A stretch of 64,000 nt of DNA from Haloarcula halophila (GTDB lineage Archaea; Halobacteriota; Halobacteria; Halobacteriales; Haloarculaceae): NCBI RefSeq assembly GCF_029278565.1, contig NZ_CP119559.1:1240001-1304000 (forward strand), read 5' to 3'. The notes under the pieces were generated by a model. It ran no database searches, was not told the DNA's origin, and saw nothing but the letters and a program-made list of their open reading frames with translations. The position numbers and the translations under genes are program-made. This document shows, piece by piece, positions 50,496 to 58,842 of this stretch (positions are counted from its first letter, which is position 1; each line of letters starts with the position of its first letter).

Positions 50496-52934
50496 TTAGT
50501 CGTCGTCGAACCGGCTCGGGTCCGCGGCCGCCTGGACGACGTTGACCGCGGCGACGTTCTCGGGGACGTCGTGGACCCGGACGATGTCGGCCCCGCGCTC
50601 GGCGGCCAGCGTCGTCCCGGCGATCGTCGCCTCCAGACAGTCGCCGGCCTCCTCGCCGACCAGGCTGAACAGCGACTTGTGGGAGTGGCCGACCAGGATC
50701 GGACAGCCCAGCGCCTGGAACTCGTCGAGTCGGTCAAGCAACTCGAAGCTCTCGGCGGCGGACTTCCCGAAGCCGACGCCGGGATCGACGATGATCTGCT
50801 CGCGGTCCAGTCCGGCCTTCTCGGCCAGCAGGACCCGCTCGGTCAGGGCGTCAATGCAGTCCGTGACGACGTCGTCGTAGTGGATGTCGCTGTCGGGGTC
50901 GACCGGGACCTCGATGGAGTGCATCACGACGACTGGGACGTCGTACTCGGCGGCGACCAACCGCATCTCGGGGTCTTCCAGCCCGGAGACGTCGTTGAGG
51001 ATGTCCGCGCCGGCGTCTAAGGCCGCCCGGGCGACGGCGGCCTTCCGGGTGTCGACCGAGAGCGCCACGTCGTGGTCGGCGAGGGCTTCGACGACCGGGA
51101 CGACCCGCTCGCGTTCCGCCTCGACCGGGACCACGTCGGCGCCGGGCCGGGTCGACTCCCCGCCGATGTCGAGGATGTCGACGCCGGCCTCGATCATCCC
51201 CTCGGCACGGGAAACGGCGTCCTCGACGGCGTTGTACTCGCCGCCGTCGTGGAACGAGTCCGGCGTGATGTTGAGGATGCCCATGACGGCGGTCCCGTCC
51301 GACCAGGGGTAGTCGCCGTCCTCGGCCGGCTGTTGGATGTCCAGCGCCGCCCGGAGTTCGTCGGCGAACGTCGAGAGGCCGTACGGTTGGCCGTCGAGTT
51401 TGTCGGCCAGGCGCTTGAACTGGGCCATCGTCGCCATCATGACGATATCGACGTTCTCCTCGTCCTGGTTGTTCAGCCCCGAGATCGCACACTCCCCGCC
51501 CAGCGAGAGCAGTTCTTCCTTGAGATACTGGCCCTGGCGGGGCTGGACGCGGGTCCGCAGGACGCGGTGAACGCCCTTCCCGCGCATCCGCCAGGCACCG
51601 GCCTCGGTGACGTGAGCGTCTTCGAGCGTCCGGCGAGCCTCCGGGATCGAGTCGACGCGTTTCGGGACCATCGGTCGCGCCCACCGGGTTCGGGCCTCCC
51701 GGACCGCGTACAGCGATCCGGTGACCAGTACCGCGTCGTCGGGGTCGGCCGCGTCGAGTGCCATCCCGACAGCGCCGGCGACGTCCGATCGGGTTTCGAC
51801 GGTCGCGTCCGTCGTCGTCCGGAGTGCTTCGGCGACCACGTCCGAGGCTTCCGCCCGGTCGACGTTGGGATGGCAGGCGACGGCGTGGTCGAACGCCGGC
51901 AGCGCCTGTGCGATCCGCTCGTGGTCCTTGTCGACCATCGCACCGACGACGACGTGGAGGTCGTCGTAGTCGAAGGTTCCGAGTGTCTCGGTGACCCGCT
52001 CAACGCCGCCGGGGTTGTGCGCGCCGTCGAGGACGACCAGCGGGTCCTCGCCCATCACCTCGAAGCGGCCGGGCCAGTGGGCGTTCCGTAACCCGCGTTC
52101 CAGATCGGTCGGCGAAACGTCGGCGACCTGGCGACACAGCGTCGCCGCGACGCCGGCGTTGGTCGCCTGGTGTGCCCCCAGCAGAGGGAGGCGGGTCTCG
52201 ACCCGCCAGTCGGGGCCCTCGACGGTGACGGCACCTTCCAGTCCCTCGCGGCCGCGGTAGGTCACGGTCACGTCCGCGTCACCGTCGCCGACGGTCACCA
52301 CGTCCCCGGCGACCTCCCGGACGGCTGCCAGCGCGTCGCCGGTCGTCGCGGTGACCAGCGGGGCGTCGTCGGGGGCGACGTGGGCCTTGTCCGTCGCGAT
52401 CTCGGTGACGGTATCCCCGAGGATGTGGGTGTGTTCGAGCGTCACCGAAGTGACGGTACTAGCGATGGGATCGACGACGCTGGTGGCGTCGTACTTGCCG
52501 CCGATCCCGACCTCTAGGACGGCGACATCGACGTCCTGGCGGTCGAACTCCCAGAGTGCCAGCGCCGTCAGCGTCTCGAAGAAGGTCGGCGACTCGCCGA
52601 CTGCGCCTTGTGCTGTGAGGTGCGGTTCGGCCGTCTCGACGAACTCCACGAGCGCGCTCTCGGGGATCTTCCGTCCGTTGGTGCGGATGCGTTCGCGGAC
52701 GTCGTCGAGGTGGGGCGAGGTGTAGAGGCCGACGTCCAGTCCGGCCTCCCGCAGGGTTCGCTCGACCATGCGGGCGGTCGACCCCTTCCCGTTCGACCCG
52801 GCGATCTGGATACAGTCCAGCCCCTCGTGGGGGTTTCCGAGCGACGACAGCAGGTCCCCCGTGGCGTCGGTTCCGGGTCGGGAGGCGAACCGGCGCAACT
52901 CGAAGAGGAAGTTCGCGGCCTCGTGGAACTCCAT
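50496..52934 (-). CDS. folCP: Bifunctional FolC-FolP: folylpolyglutamate/dihydrofolate synthase + dihydropteroate synthase
   Basis: Fused folate enzyme, 812 aa. Residues about 1-425 are FolC/Mur-ligase-like: P-loop IAGSNGKGST (near 45-54), VLEVGIGGKYDAT, LEHTHILGDT, and the WPGRFEV/VLDGAHNPGG region. Residues about 430-545 hold a small domain like the N-terminal part of long-form DHPS (LKEELLSLGGECAISG, MATMAQFKRLADKL). Residues about 550-812 are DHPS proper: VMGILNITPDSFHDGG, DIGGESTRPGA, VDPGVGFGKSA, VGHSHKSLFS. Fusions of this kind are known in haloarchaea. It converges on the helicase gene. Confidence 0.95.
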   Translation of the reverse strand: MEFHEAANFLFELRRFASRPGTDATGDLLSSLGNPHEGLDCIQIAGSNGKGSTARMVERTLREAGLDVGLYTSPHLDDVRERIRTNGRKIPESALVEFVETAEPHLTAQGAVGESPTFFETLTALALWEFDRQDVDVAVLEVGIGGKYDATSVVDPIASTVTSVTLEHTHILGDTVTEIATDKAHVAPDDAPLVTATTGDALAAVREVAGDVVTVGDGDADVTVTYRGREGLEGAVTVEGPDWRVETRLPLLGAHQATNAGVAATLCRQVADVSPTDLERGLRNAHWPGRFEVMGEDPLVVLDGAHNPGGVERVTETLGTFDYDDLHVVVGAMVDKDHERIAQALPAFDHAVACHPNVDRAEASDVVAEALRTTTDATVETRSDVAGAVGMALDAADPDDAVLVTGSLYAVREARTRWARPMVPKRVDSIPEARRTLEDAHVTEAGAWRMRGKGVHRVLRTRVQPRQGQYLKEELLSLGGECAISGLNNQDEENVDIVMMATMAQFKRLADKLDGQPYGLSTFADELRAALDIQQPAEDGDYPWSDGTAVMGILNITPDSFHDGGEYNAVEDAVSRAEGMIEAGVDILDIGGESTRPGADVVPVEAERERVVPVVEALADHDVALSVDTRKAAVARAALDAGADILNDVSGLEDPEMRLVAAEYDVPVVVMHSIEVPVDPDSDIHYDDVVTDCIDALTERVLLAEKAGLDREQIIVDPGVGFGKSAAESFELLDRLDEFQALGCPILVGHSHKSLFSLVGEEAGDCLEATIAGTTLAAERGADIVRVHDVPENVAAVNVVQAAADPSRFDDD

Positions 52935-52974
52935 GCTCGCGGTAATCACGTCGTCGCGCTTTAGCCTGTCGGAC

Positions 52975-53778
52975 CTACGACTCCCGCTGGAGCCACCGGA
53001 CGACCACACCGCTCAGCGCGACGAAGGCCACGCCCAGCAGCGGCGCCCGGTCGAGGCTCCCGTTCGCTCCCGGAGGCGGGGAGCTGTCCGGGGACGACTC
53101 GTCATCGGAGCGAGAGTCGGCCTCGGCTGTCCGCTCGTCGTCGGTCGGCTCACCCTCGGCGGCGTTCGGGTCGTCGACCGACTCGTGCGGTGCGCTCTCA
53201 CTCGACTCGTCGTGTTCGGCCACGGCAGCGTTCGAGTCGTCGGCCGACACTCCGGCGTCGCGCTCTTCGGTCGCCGTCTCCCCGACGGCAGTGTCGAACT
53301 CGGTCGGCTCCGTGCCACCGATCTCGTCGACGCCAGTGACGTCCTCGCCGGGGACATCGTCGGGACTCCGGACGCGCTCGGCGCTCGTGTGCCGGCCTTC
53401 GGTTGCCGTGAGGTCCGCCGGAGGGGGCGTCTCCCCCCAGGCGGGGCGCTCGGCTCCGTCGTCGACCGACTGCTCGCCCGTGCGGTTCCGGCGCCGGTAC
53501 CACCACAGACTCACCGTCGCCACCCCGACACCGACGAGGGCGACGCCAGCGGCGAGCAGCCCGTATTCGCCGACCAGCGATCGAATATGGCCGGTTTCTG
53601 TCCGCCCGGCCGCCGGATCGACCTCGTCGGCGCTCGTGTCGGTGCCACCGGGGAACGGCGTCACTCGCTTCGAGTCGGGATCGAACTCCGCGGGCACCTC
53701 GACCCCGGGAACCACCCTCGCCGCCCGCCTGACCACGTCCGTGTCGACGTCGATGCGGACGACCGTGTAATCGCTCAT
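52975..53778 (-). CDS. Acidic two-segment membrane protein of unknown function
   Basis: 267 aa. The N-terminal 70 residues are soluble (MSDYTVVRIDVDTDVVRRAARVV), followed by a hydrophobic segment (LLAAGVALVGVGVATVSLWWY, about 72-95). A long Asp/Glu/Ser/Thr-rich disordered region follows to about 240, and a second hydrophobic segment ends the protein (APLLGVAFVALSGVVVRWL). The shape suggests a membrane anchor with an acidic stalk. I recognise no domain. The start is the ATG at 53778; a longer frame to 53805 is unsupported. Same strand as folCP, 40 bp upstream of it. Confidence 0.7.
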   Translation of the reverse strand: MSDYTVVRIDVDTDVVRRAARVVPGVEVPAEFDPDSKRVTPFPGGTDTSADEVDPAAGRTETGHIRSLVGEYGLLAAGVALVGVGVATVSLWWYRRRNRTGEQSVDDGAERPAWGETPPPADLTATEGRHTSAERVRSPDDVPGEDVTGVDEIGGTEPTEFDTAVGETATEERDAGVSADDSNAAVAEHDESSESAPHESVDDPNAAEGEPTDDERTAEADSRSDDESSPDSSPPPGANGSLDRAPLLGVAFVALSGVVVRWLQRES

Positions 53779-53901
53779 ATGTCCGTCTTGGACCCCGGGG
53801 AGCAAAAACAGCGGTGGCTCGACAGCCGGACCAGTGATGCCGGCGGCGACACGGTCACTCGAACCGGTGATCGAGCGGGACGGCTCGTTCGTCGCCGGCG
53901 A

Positions 53902-54501
53902 CTACCGCTCCGTCTCTCGGCCCCGTTCTCCGGCCTCCAGCCCCGTCACCGTCTCGTCGGTGCCGCCATCTCCGTCGGCTTCCGCGACGGCCCGCTCGTC
54001 GACGACGGCACGTGCCGAGGGTGCGTCCCGATCCGCCGTCTCCTCGTCGAGGAGCGAGCGGAGACGCGCTTCGAGTTGTGCCTCGCTCAGTTCCCCCTCG
54101 ACGTACTGGCGTGTGAGTTCCTCGCGGCGCTCCTCGACGGTCGGTTCGGGCGGTTCGAACCGGTCGGCGAGTCCCAGCGCGGACAGCGGCGGGAGGAGCC
54201 GCTCCAGTCGGCTCAGTCCGTCGGCGACCCGCTGGCTCTTCGGTAGGGAGGCCCGGCTGGCCAGTTCAGCCACCAGCGCTACGACGAGAACGATATCGAG
54301 TCCCGCAAGCAGGAACGTTCCGAGGATGAACGCCGGGAGCGTCGGGAGGAGGGGGCCGCCGCTGACGAGCGTCGTGAGCGTGGTGACGACGCCGGCGACG
54401 GCGACTCCGACAGTTCCCAGCGTCGTCAGGACGACACCGGCGAACAACAGCCAGTGGCGGTTCTCGGAGAGCCAGGTCACACCGTCACTAGTCGGAGTCA
54501 C
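53902..54501 (-). CDS. Membrane protein with C-terminal SHOCT-like segment
   Basis: 199 aa. There are two strong membrane segments (WLLFAGVVLTTLGTVGVAVAGVV, about 17-40, and PAFILGTFLLAGLDIVLVVALVA, about 55-80). The C-terminal 100 residues are soluble and include RREELTRQYVEGELSEAQLEARL (about 125-147), the short amphipathic helix of SHOCT domains, and then an acidic tail. SHOCT segments often mediate oligomerisation. Function is unknown. It starts with GTG at 54501. It lies in the same direction between the acidic membrane protein (downstream) and purNH (upstream on the strand is antisense-free). Confidence 0.72.
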   Translation of the reverse strand: MTPTSDGVTWLSENRHWLLFAGVVLTTLGTVGVAVAGVVTTLTTLVSGGPLLPTLPAFILGTFLLAGLDIVLVVALVAELASRASLPKSQRVADGLSRLERLLPPLSALGLADRFEPPEPTVEERREELTRQYVEGELSEAQLEARLRSLLDEETADRDAPSARAVVDERAVAEADGDGGTDETVTGLEAGERGRETER

Positions 54502-54586
54502 GTCAAATGGCTTGCGTCACCGTGCCGACGACACGGGAAGCGACGGTCACGGGGACGACGGTCACGGGGAGACGCGGTCGCCGTTC

Positions 54587-56200
54587 TCAGTCGTGACGGA
54601 ACGACCGCTGGCCGGTGAACACCATCGCCATGTCGTGTTCGTCCGCGGCCTCGATGACCGAATCGTCGTTGTTCGAGCCACCGGGTTGGATGACGGCCTC
54701 GATCCCCGCCTCCGCGGCTTCCTCGATACCGTCCGGGAACGGGAAGAAGGCGTCCGATGCCATCACGGCACCCTCGGCGTCTTTCCCCTCGGCGTGCTCG
54801 TCGGCTTTCATCGCGGCCAGGCGGACGGCGTCGACCCGGGAGACCTGCCCCATGCCGATGCCGACCGTCTCCGTCCCTCTGGCGAAGAGGATGCCGTTGG
54901 ACTTGACGTGTTTGAGCGTGTGCCAGGCGAACAGCATCGACTCGATCTGGTCGTCGGTGGGTTCACGCTCCGTGACGACCTCCAGGTCCGCTGCCGAGAG
55001 GTGTTGGGTGTCCCGTTCCTGGACGAGTCGGCCACCGACGAGGGGTTTCTCGGTGAGCGTGTCCGTGACCTCGAAGTTGTCGGATCGGCCGGACTCGTCC
55101 GTCGGGCCGCTCACGGGGCTCACGTCCAGCACGCGGAGGTTCTCCTTCCGGAAGAGGACGTCCAGTGCGGCGTCGGTGTACCCGGGAGCGACGACGACCT
55201 CTTTGAACGAGTCGATGATCCGTTCGGCGGTGTCGGCGTCACACTCGCGGTTCAGCGCGACGATGCCGCCGAAGGCGCTCATCGGGTCCGTCGAGAGCGC
55301 GTCGGTGTAGGCTTCCGAGAGCGTGTCGGCGGTGGCACAGCCGGCCGGGTTGGTGTGTTTGATGACCGCCGCCGCGGGCTCCTCGAACTCCTTGATGAGG
55401 TTCAGCGCGCCGTCGGCGTCGTTGTAGTTGTTGTACGACAGCCCCTTCGCGCCCTCGTTGAGCTGGTCGGCGTGGACGACACTGGCCTCCGAGACGGTGG
55501 TGTCGGCGTACAGCGCGGCGTCCTGGTGGGGGTTCTCCCCGTAGCGCAGGTCGGCGGCGCGGTCGTCGGAGACGATCCGGCGAGCCGGGAACTCCCCGCC
55601 CTCGTCGCCCTCGACGGTGACGGTGCCGTCGTCCTCGACGGTGACGCGGTCCTGGGCGAACCACTTGATCGCCCGCGGGTAGGCGGTGAACTCGCCCTCG
55701 TAGAGGACCCGCTCTTTCAGAGAGGCTTCGTCGTCGCCCTCGAAGACGGGGATCGGCTCCTGGGTGACGATGGGGCCGCCGTCGACCGTCTCGTCGACGA
55801 CGTGGACCGTACAGCCCGAGACTTTCACGCCCGATTCGAGTACCTGCTCGTGAGCGTCGGCTCCCGGGAAGTTCGGCAGGAGCGACGGGTGGACGTTCAA
55901 CGTCGTCGGTGTCCCGTCCAGAAACGTCTCGCCGAGGATGCGCATGTAACCGTCCAGGGCGACGAGGTCGAAGTCGTACTTCGAGAGCGCGTCAAGGACG
56001 CGCCGTTCGTGGGCTTCGCGGGTCTCCTCGGAGTCGTGCTCGACGACCTCCGTCGGGAGACCGCGTTCGGCAGCGGCTTCGAGGACCGGGGCGTCGCCGT
56101 CGTTGGTCACTACGACAGCGAACTCCGCCCCGCCCGGAGCGCGGTCGGCGATGTTCAGCAGGTTTCGGCCACGGTTGCTGGCCATACCGGCGAGTTTCAT
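54587..56200 (-). CDS. purNH: PurN-PurH fusion: GAR transformylase + AICAR transformylase
   Basis: A bifunctional purine enzyme, 537 aa, with two formyltransferase steps. Residues about 1-190 form the PurN domain: LAGMASNRGRNLLNI, NVHPSLLPNFPG and VDETVDGGPIV. Residues about 205-537 form the AICAR transformylase part of PurH: DLRYGENPHQDAALY, IKHTNPAGCATA, MSAFGGIVALNREC, KHVKSNGIL and QPGGSNNDDSVIE. The IMP cyclohydrolase half of bacterial PurH is absent, so that step must be done by another protein such as PurO. The start is the ATG at 56200. Confidence 0.95.
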   Translation of the reverse strand: MKLAGMASNRGRNLLNIADRAPGGAEFAVVVTNDGDAPVLEAAAERGLPTEVVEHDSEETREAHERRVLDALSKYDFDLVALDGYMRILGETFLDGTPTTLNVHPSLLPNFPGADAHEQVLESGVKVSGCTVHVVDETVDGGPIVTQEPIPVFEGDDEASLKERVLYEGEFTAYPRAIKWFAQDRVTVEDDGTVTVEGDEGGEFPARRIVSDDRAADLRYGENPHQDAALYADTTVSEASVVHADQLNEGAKGLSYNNYNDADGALNLIKEFEEPAAAVIKHTNPAGCATADTLSEAYTDALSTDPMSAFGGIVALNRECDADTAERIIDSFKEVVVAPGYTDAALDVLFRKENLRVLDVSPVSGPTDESGRSDNFEVTDTLTEKPLVGGRLVQERDTQHLSAADLEVVTEREPTDDQIESMLFAWHTLKHVKSNGILFARGTETVGIGMGQVSRVDAVRLAAMKADEHAEGKDAEGAVMASDAFFPFPDGIEEAAEAGIEAVIQPGGSNNDDSVIEAADEHDMAMVFTGQRSFRHD

Positions 56201-56328
56201 ATCTGAGTGGCTGCGGGGAGCGCGCAAAGTAGTTGCGAAACGAGCGTTGGACGGACCGAGACAGTGAGCCGAGCGCCGGCACGGTTCCGTGTCGGTGTCC
56301 CTTTGTAGCCGGCCCCGTAGCCTCGGGT

Positions 56329-56877
56329 ATGGCGAACGGACGGAGCCAGTTGGCGGGCGCTGTCGCAGCCGTCGGTGGCCTCCTCTGGACGGGCTGGGCT
56401 GGCGCGGCACACGTCTTGGGTGAGACACCGACCCCGCTGGTCGGTGCCATCGTCGTTTCGACAGTCGGCGTCGTCGCCGGCTGTTACGCCGTCGAGGAGT
56501 TCTACGGCCAGCGCATGAAACGACCCGGGACGGCCGGCGCCTGGCTGGGTGGCCTCTCCGGCCTCGTCTTCGCGGTCGGACAGGGACTCCGGCTCGCGAC
56601 CGGCGGCGGCGACGGCGTGTTGGCCGTCGGCGTGCTTGGCCTGTCCGTAGGGTCGCTGTTGGTGGCAACTGGCCTGGTTCGGACCCGAATCCAGCCCCCG
56701 TGGCTGGGCGTTCTGCTCGCGCTCGGCACGATCGGCTTTCTCCTGTACGAGGCGATCCCGGCCGCGGCCGCCCTCTACGGGATCGCCTGGATCGCGCTCG
56801 GTCAGGACTTCTACCGCTACGACCCACCCGACGGCCGCTTCGGCGAGTCGACCGACGACTACGGCTGGCTCTCCTGA
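56329..56877 (+). CDS. Multi-pass membrane protein of unknown function
   Basis: 182 aa, very hydrophobic, with about five predicted segments (about 8-28, 40-58, 72-92, 98-118, 130-152) and a short polar C-terminus (DPPDGRFGESTDDYGWLS). There are no Cys pairs and no recognisable transport motif. The start is the ATG at 56329. It is divergent from purNH and 60 bp upstream of the eIF2B-like gene. Function unknown. Confidence 0.75.
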   Translation: MANGRSQLAGAVAAVGGLLWTGWAGAAHVLGETPTPLVGAIVVSTVGVVAGCYAVEEFYGQRMKRPGTAGAWLGGLSGLVFAVGQGLRLATGGGDGVLAVGVLGLSVGSLLVATGLVRTRIQPPWLGVLLALGTIGFLLYEAIPAAAALYGIAWIALGQDFYRYDPPDGRFGESTDDYGWLS

Positions 56878-56937
56878 TCGGGTCGGGACCGACGCTATCT
56901 GGGAACAGCTATACGGTCTGCGATCACAGCATCCGTC

Positions 56938-57789
56938 ATGATCGACCAGACAGTTCGAGAGATAGAGGAGATGGATACACAGAGCGCTTCGATCGTGGCC
57001 GTCAAGGCCGCGAACGCACTGCTCGACCTCACCGAGCGAGAGGCCCACAGCGTCGAGGAGTTCCAGCGAACGCTCGAACGCAACAGCGGCGCCCTCCAGC
57101 GGGCGAACCGCTCGCACGCACCGCTGTATACGACCCAACAGCGGATCGTCGAATCGGTGGCCGAGGCGGACCCGACCACGGTTGCGGAGGCCAAGGCAGT
57201 CCTGGAGAGCGTCGTCGAAGACGTCGTCACCGAACTCGAATCCAGTAAGGCCGCCGCGGCCGACCGGGGGGCCGAGCTGATCGAAGACGGCGATGTCCTG
57301 CTGACACACGGGAGCTCCTCGACCGTGTTGGCGACGCTGGAACGGGCACTCGAAAACGGCACGCAGTTCGACCTGTACGTCACGGAGACACGGCCGCGCT
57401 ATCTCGGTCGGCGGACGGCACGGCAGTTGAGTGATCGCGACGGCGTCGACGTGACGCTCGTCGTCGACGGTGCCGCCGGGCACGCGCTGCGGGAGTGTGA
57501 CCGGGTCCTCGTCGGGATGAACTGTCTGATCGACGATCGGCTGTACAACCGGATCGGGACCTACCCGATCGTCGCCACGGCCGCCGACCAGGACGTGTCC
57601 GTCACCGTCGTGGCCTCCTCCTCGAAGTTCATCGGCAGCGGATTCACCTTCCAGAACACGTACCGCTCGCCCTCCGAGGTCACGCTCGAACCGCCCGAGG
57701 GGTTCGACGTACTGAACCCGGGCTACGACGAGGTCCCGACGCGCCTGCTCGATATCGTCGTCACCGAGGACGCGATACTGGAGTTCTGA
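56938..57789 (+). CDS. eIF2B-alpha/ribose-1,5-bisphosphate-isomerase-like protein without catalytic residues
   Basis: 283 aa in the eIF2B alpha/beta/delta and MtnA superfamily: a helical N-terminal domain (about 1-110) and a Rossmann-like C-terminal part. In related isomerases the THC Cys and a GAD Asp are catalytic; here these regions read LLTHGSSS and LVGMNCLIDD, so both are missing. The NRIGTYPIV and SSKFIGSGF segments fit the fold. This suggests a non-enzymatic, regulator-like member. It is transcribed with its neighbours in the plus direction; the PrsW-like gene follows after 56 bp. Confidence 0.82.
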   Translation: MIDQTVREIEEMDTQSASIVAVKAANALLDLTEREAHSVEEFQRTLERNSGALQRANRSHAPLYTTQQRIVESVAEADPTTVAEAKAVLESVVEDVVTELESSKAAAADRGAELIEDGDVLLTHGSSSTVLATLERALENGTQFDLYVTETRPRYLGRRTARQLSDRDGVDVTLVVDGAAGHALRECDRVLVGMNCLIDDRLYNRIGTYPIVATAADQDVSVTVVASSSKFIGSGFTFQNTYRSPSEVTLEPPEGFDVLNPGYDEVPTRLLDIVVTEDAILEF

Positions 57790-57845
57790 GCCGTGGGACC
57801 GCCCTCGCCGAAACGCTGAGGTGCCAGGCTCGTGACCACCCTGGT

Positions 57846-58805
57846 GTGACAGACGACCAGACCGACCCCGTCAAGGCGGCGCTGTCCGGCTCGATAGACC
57901 TCTACGACATCGCCTCGTGGGACGTACGGTCACCACTCGATCGGGTATCGGTGTCGTTGTACGGCCTCTTACACGCCTCCCGGCGATGGCTGTTGATCGC
58001 CGTCGGCGTCCTCCTCTTTTTCGCCCAGTTGGCCGCGACAGTGTTGCTGGTCGTTCGCCGGCCCTCGGTCGGCGTCCTGGCGACGCTGTCGGCGCTGCCG
58101 GCCCTCGCGATCGTCGGCTATCTCTGGTACGACGATCCGACGATCCGCGAGCCGATCGAACCCCTGGCGATCACCTTCGTCCTGGCGATCGTCTTCGCCA
58201 GTATCGCCGCCCTGTTCAACACGCTGTTGCAGCCGTTGTTCAGGCTCGTCCCGGTCGTCGGGATGGCGCTGTTTTTCTTCGTCGTCGTCGGCCCGATCGA
58301 GGAGACGGTCAAGTGGCTCGGGATCAGAGTCGGCGCGTTCGACACCATCGACGCCGTCGTCGACGGCGTGGTGTACGGCGCAGTCGCCGGCCTCGGGTTC
58401 GCGACCATCGAGAACCTGCTGTATATCTCCCAGGGCTACCTCCAGGCCACCTCGACACAGACCGCGGAACCGGTGCTGGCGGCAGTCCAGACGGCGACGA
58501 GTCGCGCGTTCGTCGGCCCGGGCCACGTCCTCTACTCCTCGTTTGCCGGCTACTACCTCGGGCTCGCGAAGTTCAACCCCGAGAACAAAGGGCCAATCGT
58601 CGTGAAGGGCATCCTCATCGCCGCACTCGTCCACGCCATCTACAACACGTCTGTGACATACCTCCCCAGGATCGTCCCTTGGAACCTCCTGACGTTCGTC
58701 GGTTTCGTCGTCGTCTTCGACGCCGTCGTGGGCTACGCGCTCTACCGGAAACTCTCCCGGTACAAACACCACTACCACGAGACCGAGGCCGCGGGCGACC
58801 CGTAA
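57846..58805 (+). CDS. PrsW-family intramembrane metalloprotease
   Basis: 319 aa, a multi-pass membrane protein with about eight hydrophobic segments. The PrsW motifs are in order: an EE pair with K in GPIEETVKWLG, then FATIENLLYI, a His in FVGPGHVLYSS, and HAIYN near the end. PrsW proteases cleave anti-sigma or regulatory membrane proteins in bacteria; archaeal substrates are unknown. It starts with GTG at 57846. The N-terminal 45 residues are soluble. purB follows 37 bp downstream. Confidence 0.87.
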   Translation: MTDDQTDPVKAALSGSIDLYDIASWDVRSPLDRVSVSLYGLLHASRRWLLIAVGVLLFFAQLAATVLLVVRRPSVGVLATLSALPALAIVGYLWYDDPTIREPIEPLAITFVLAIVFASIAALFNTLLQPLFRLVPVVGMALFFFVVVGPIEETVKWLGIRVGAFDTIDAVVDGVVYGAVAGLGFATIENLLYISQGYLQATSTQTAEPVLAAVQTATSRAFVGPGHVLYSSFAGYYLGLAKFNPENKGPIVVKGILIAALVHAIYNTSVTYLPRIVPWNLLTFVGFVVVFDAVVGYALYRKLSRYKHHYHETEAAGDP

Positions 58806-58842
58806 CGACACGCTTTTTCGCGCCTCTCGCGTCCCCTCTCGC

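Noticed and set aside
56938-57789. Annotation as ribose-1,5-bisphosphate isomerase or translation factor eIF2B
   Set aside because: Catalytic Cys and Asp of the isomerase are replaced, and archaea do not clearly use an eIF2B exchange factor; only fold membership is claimed.
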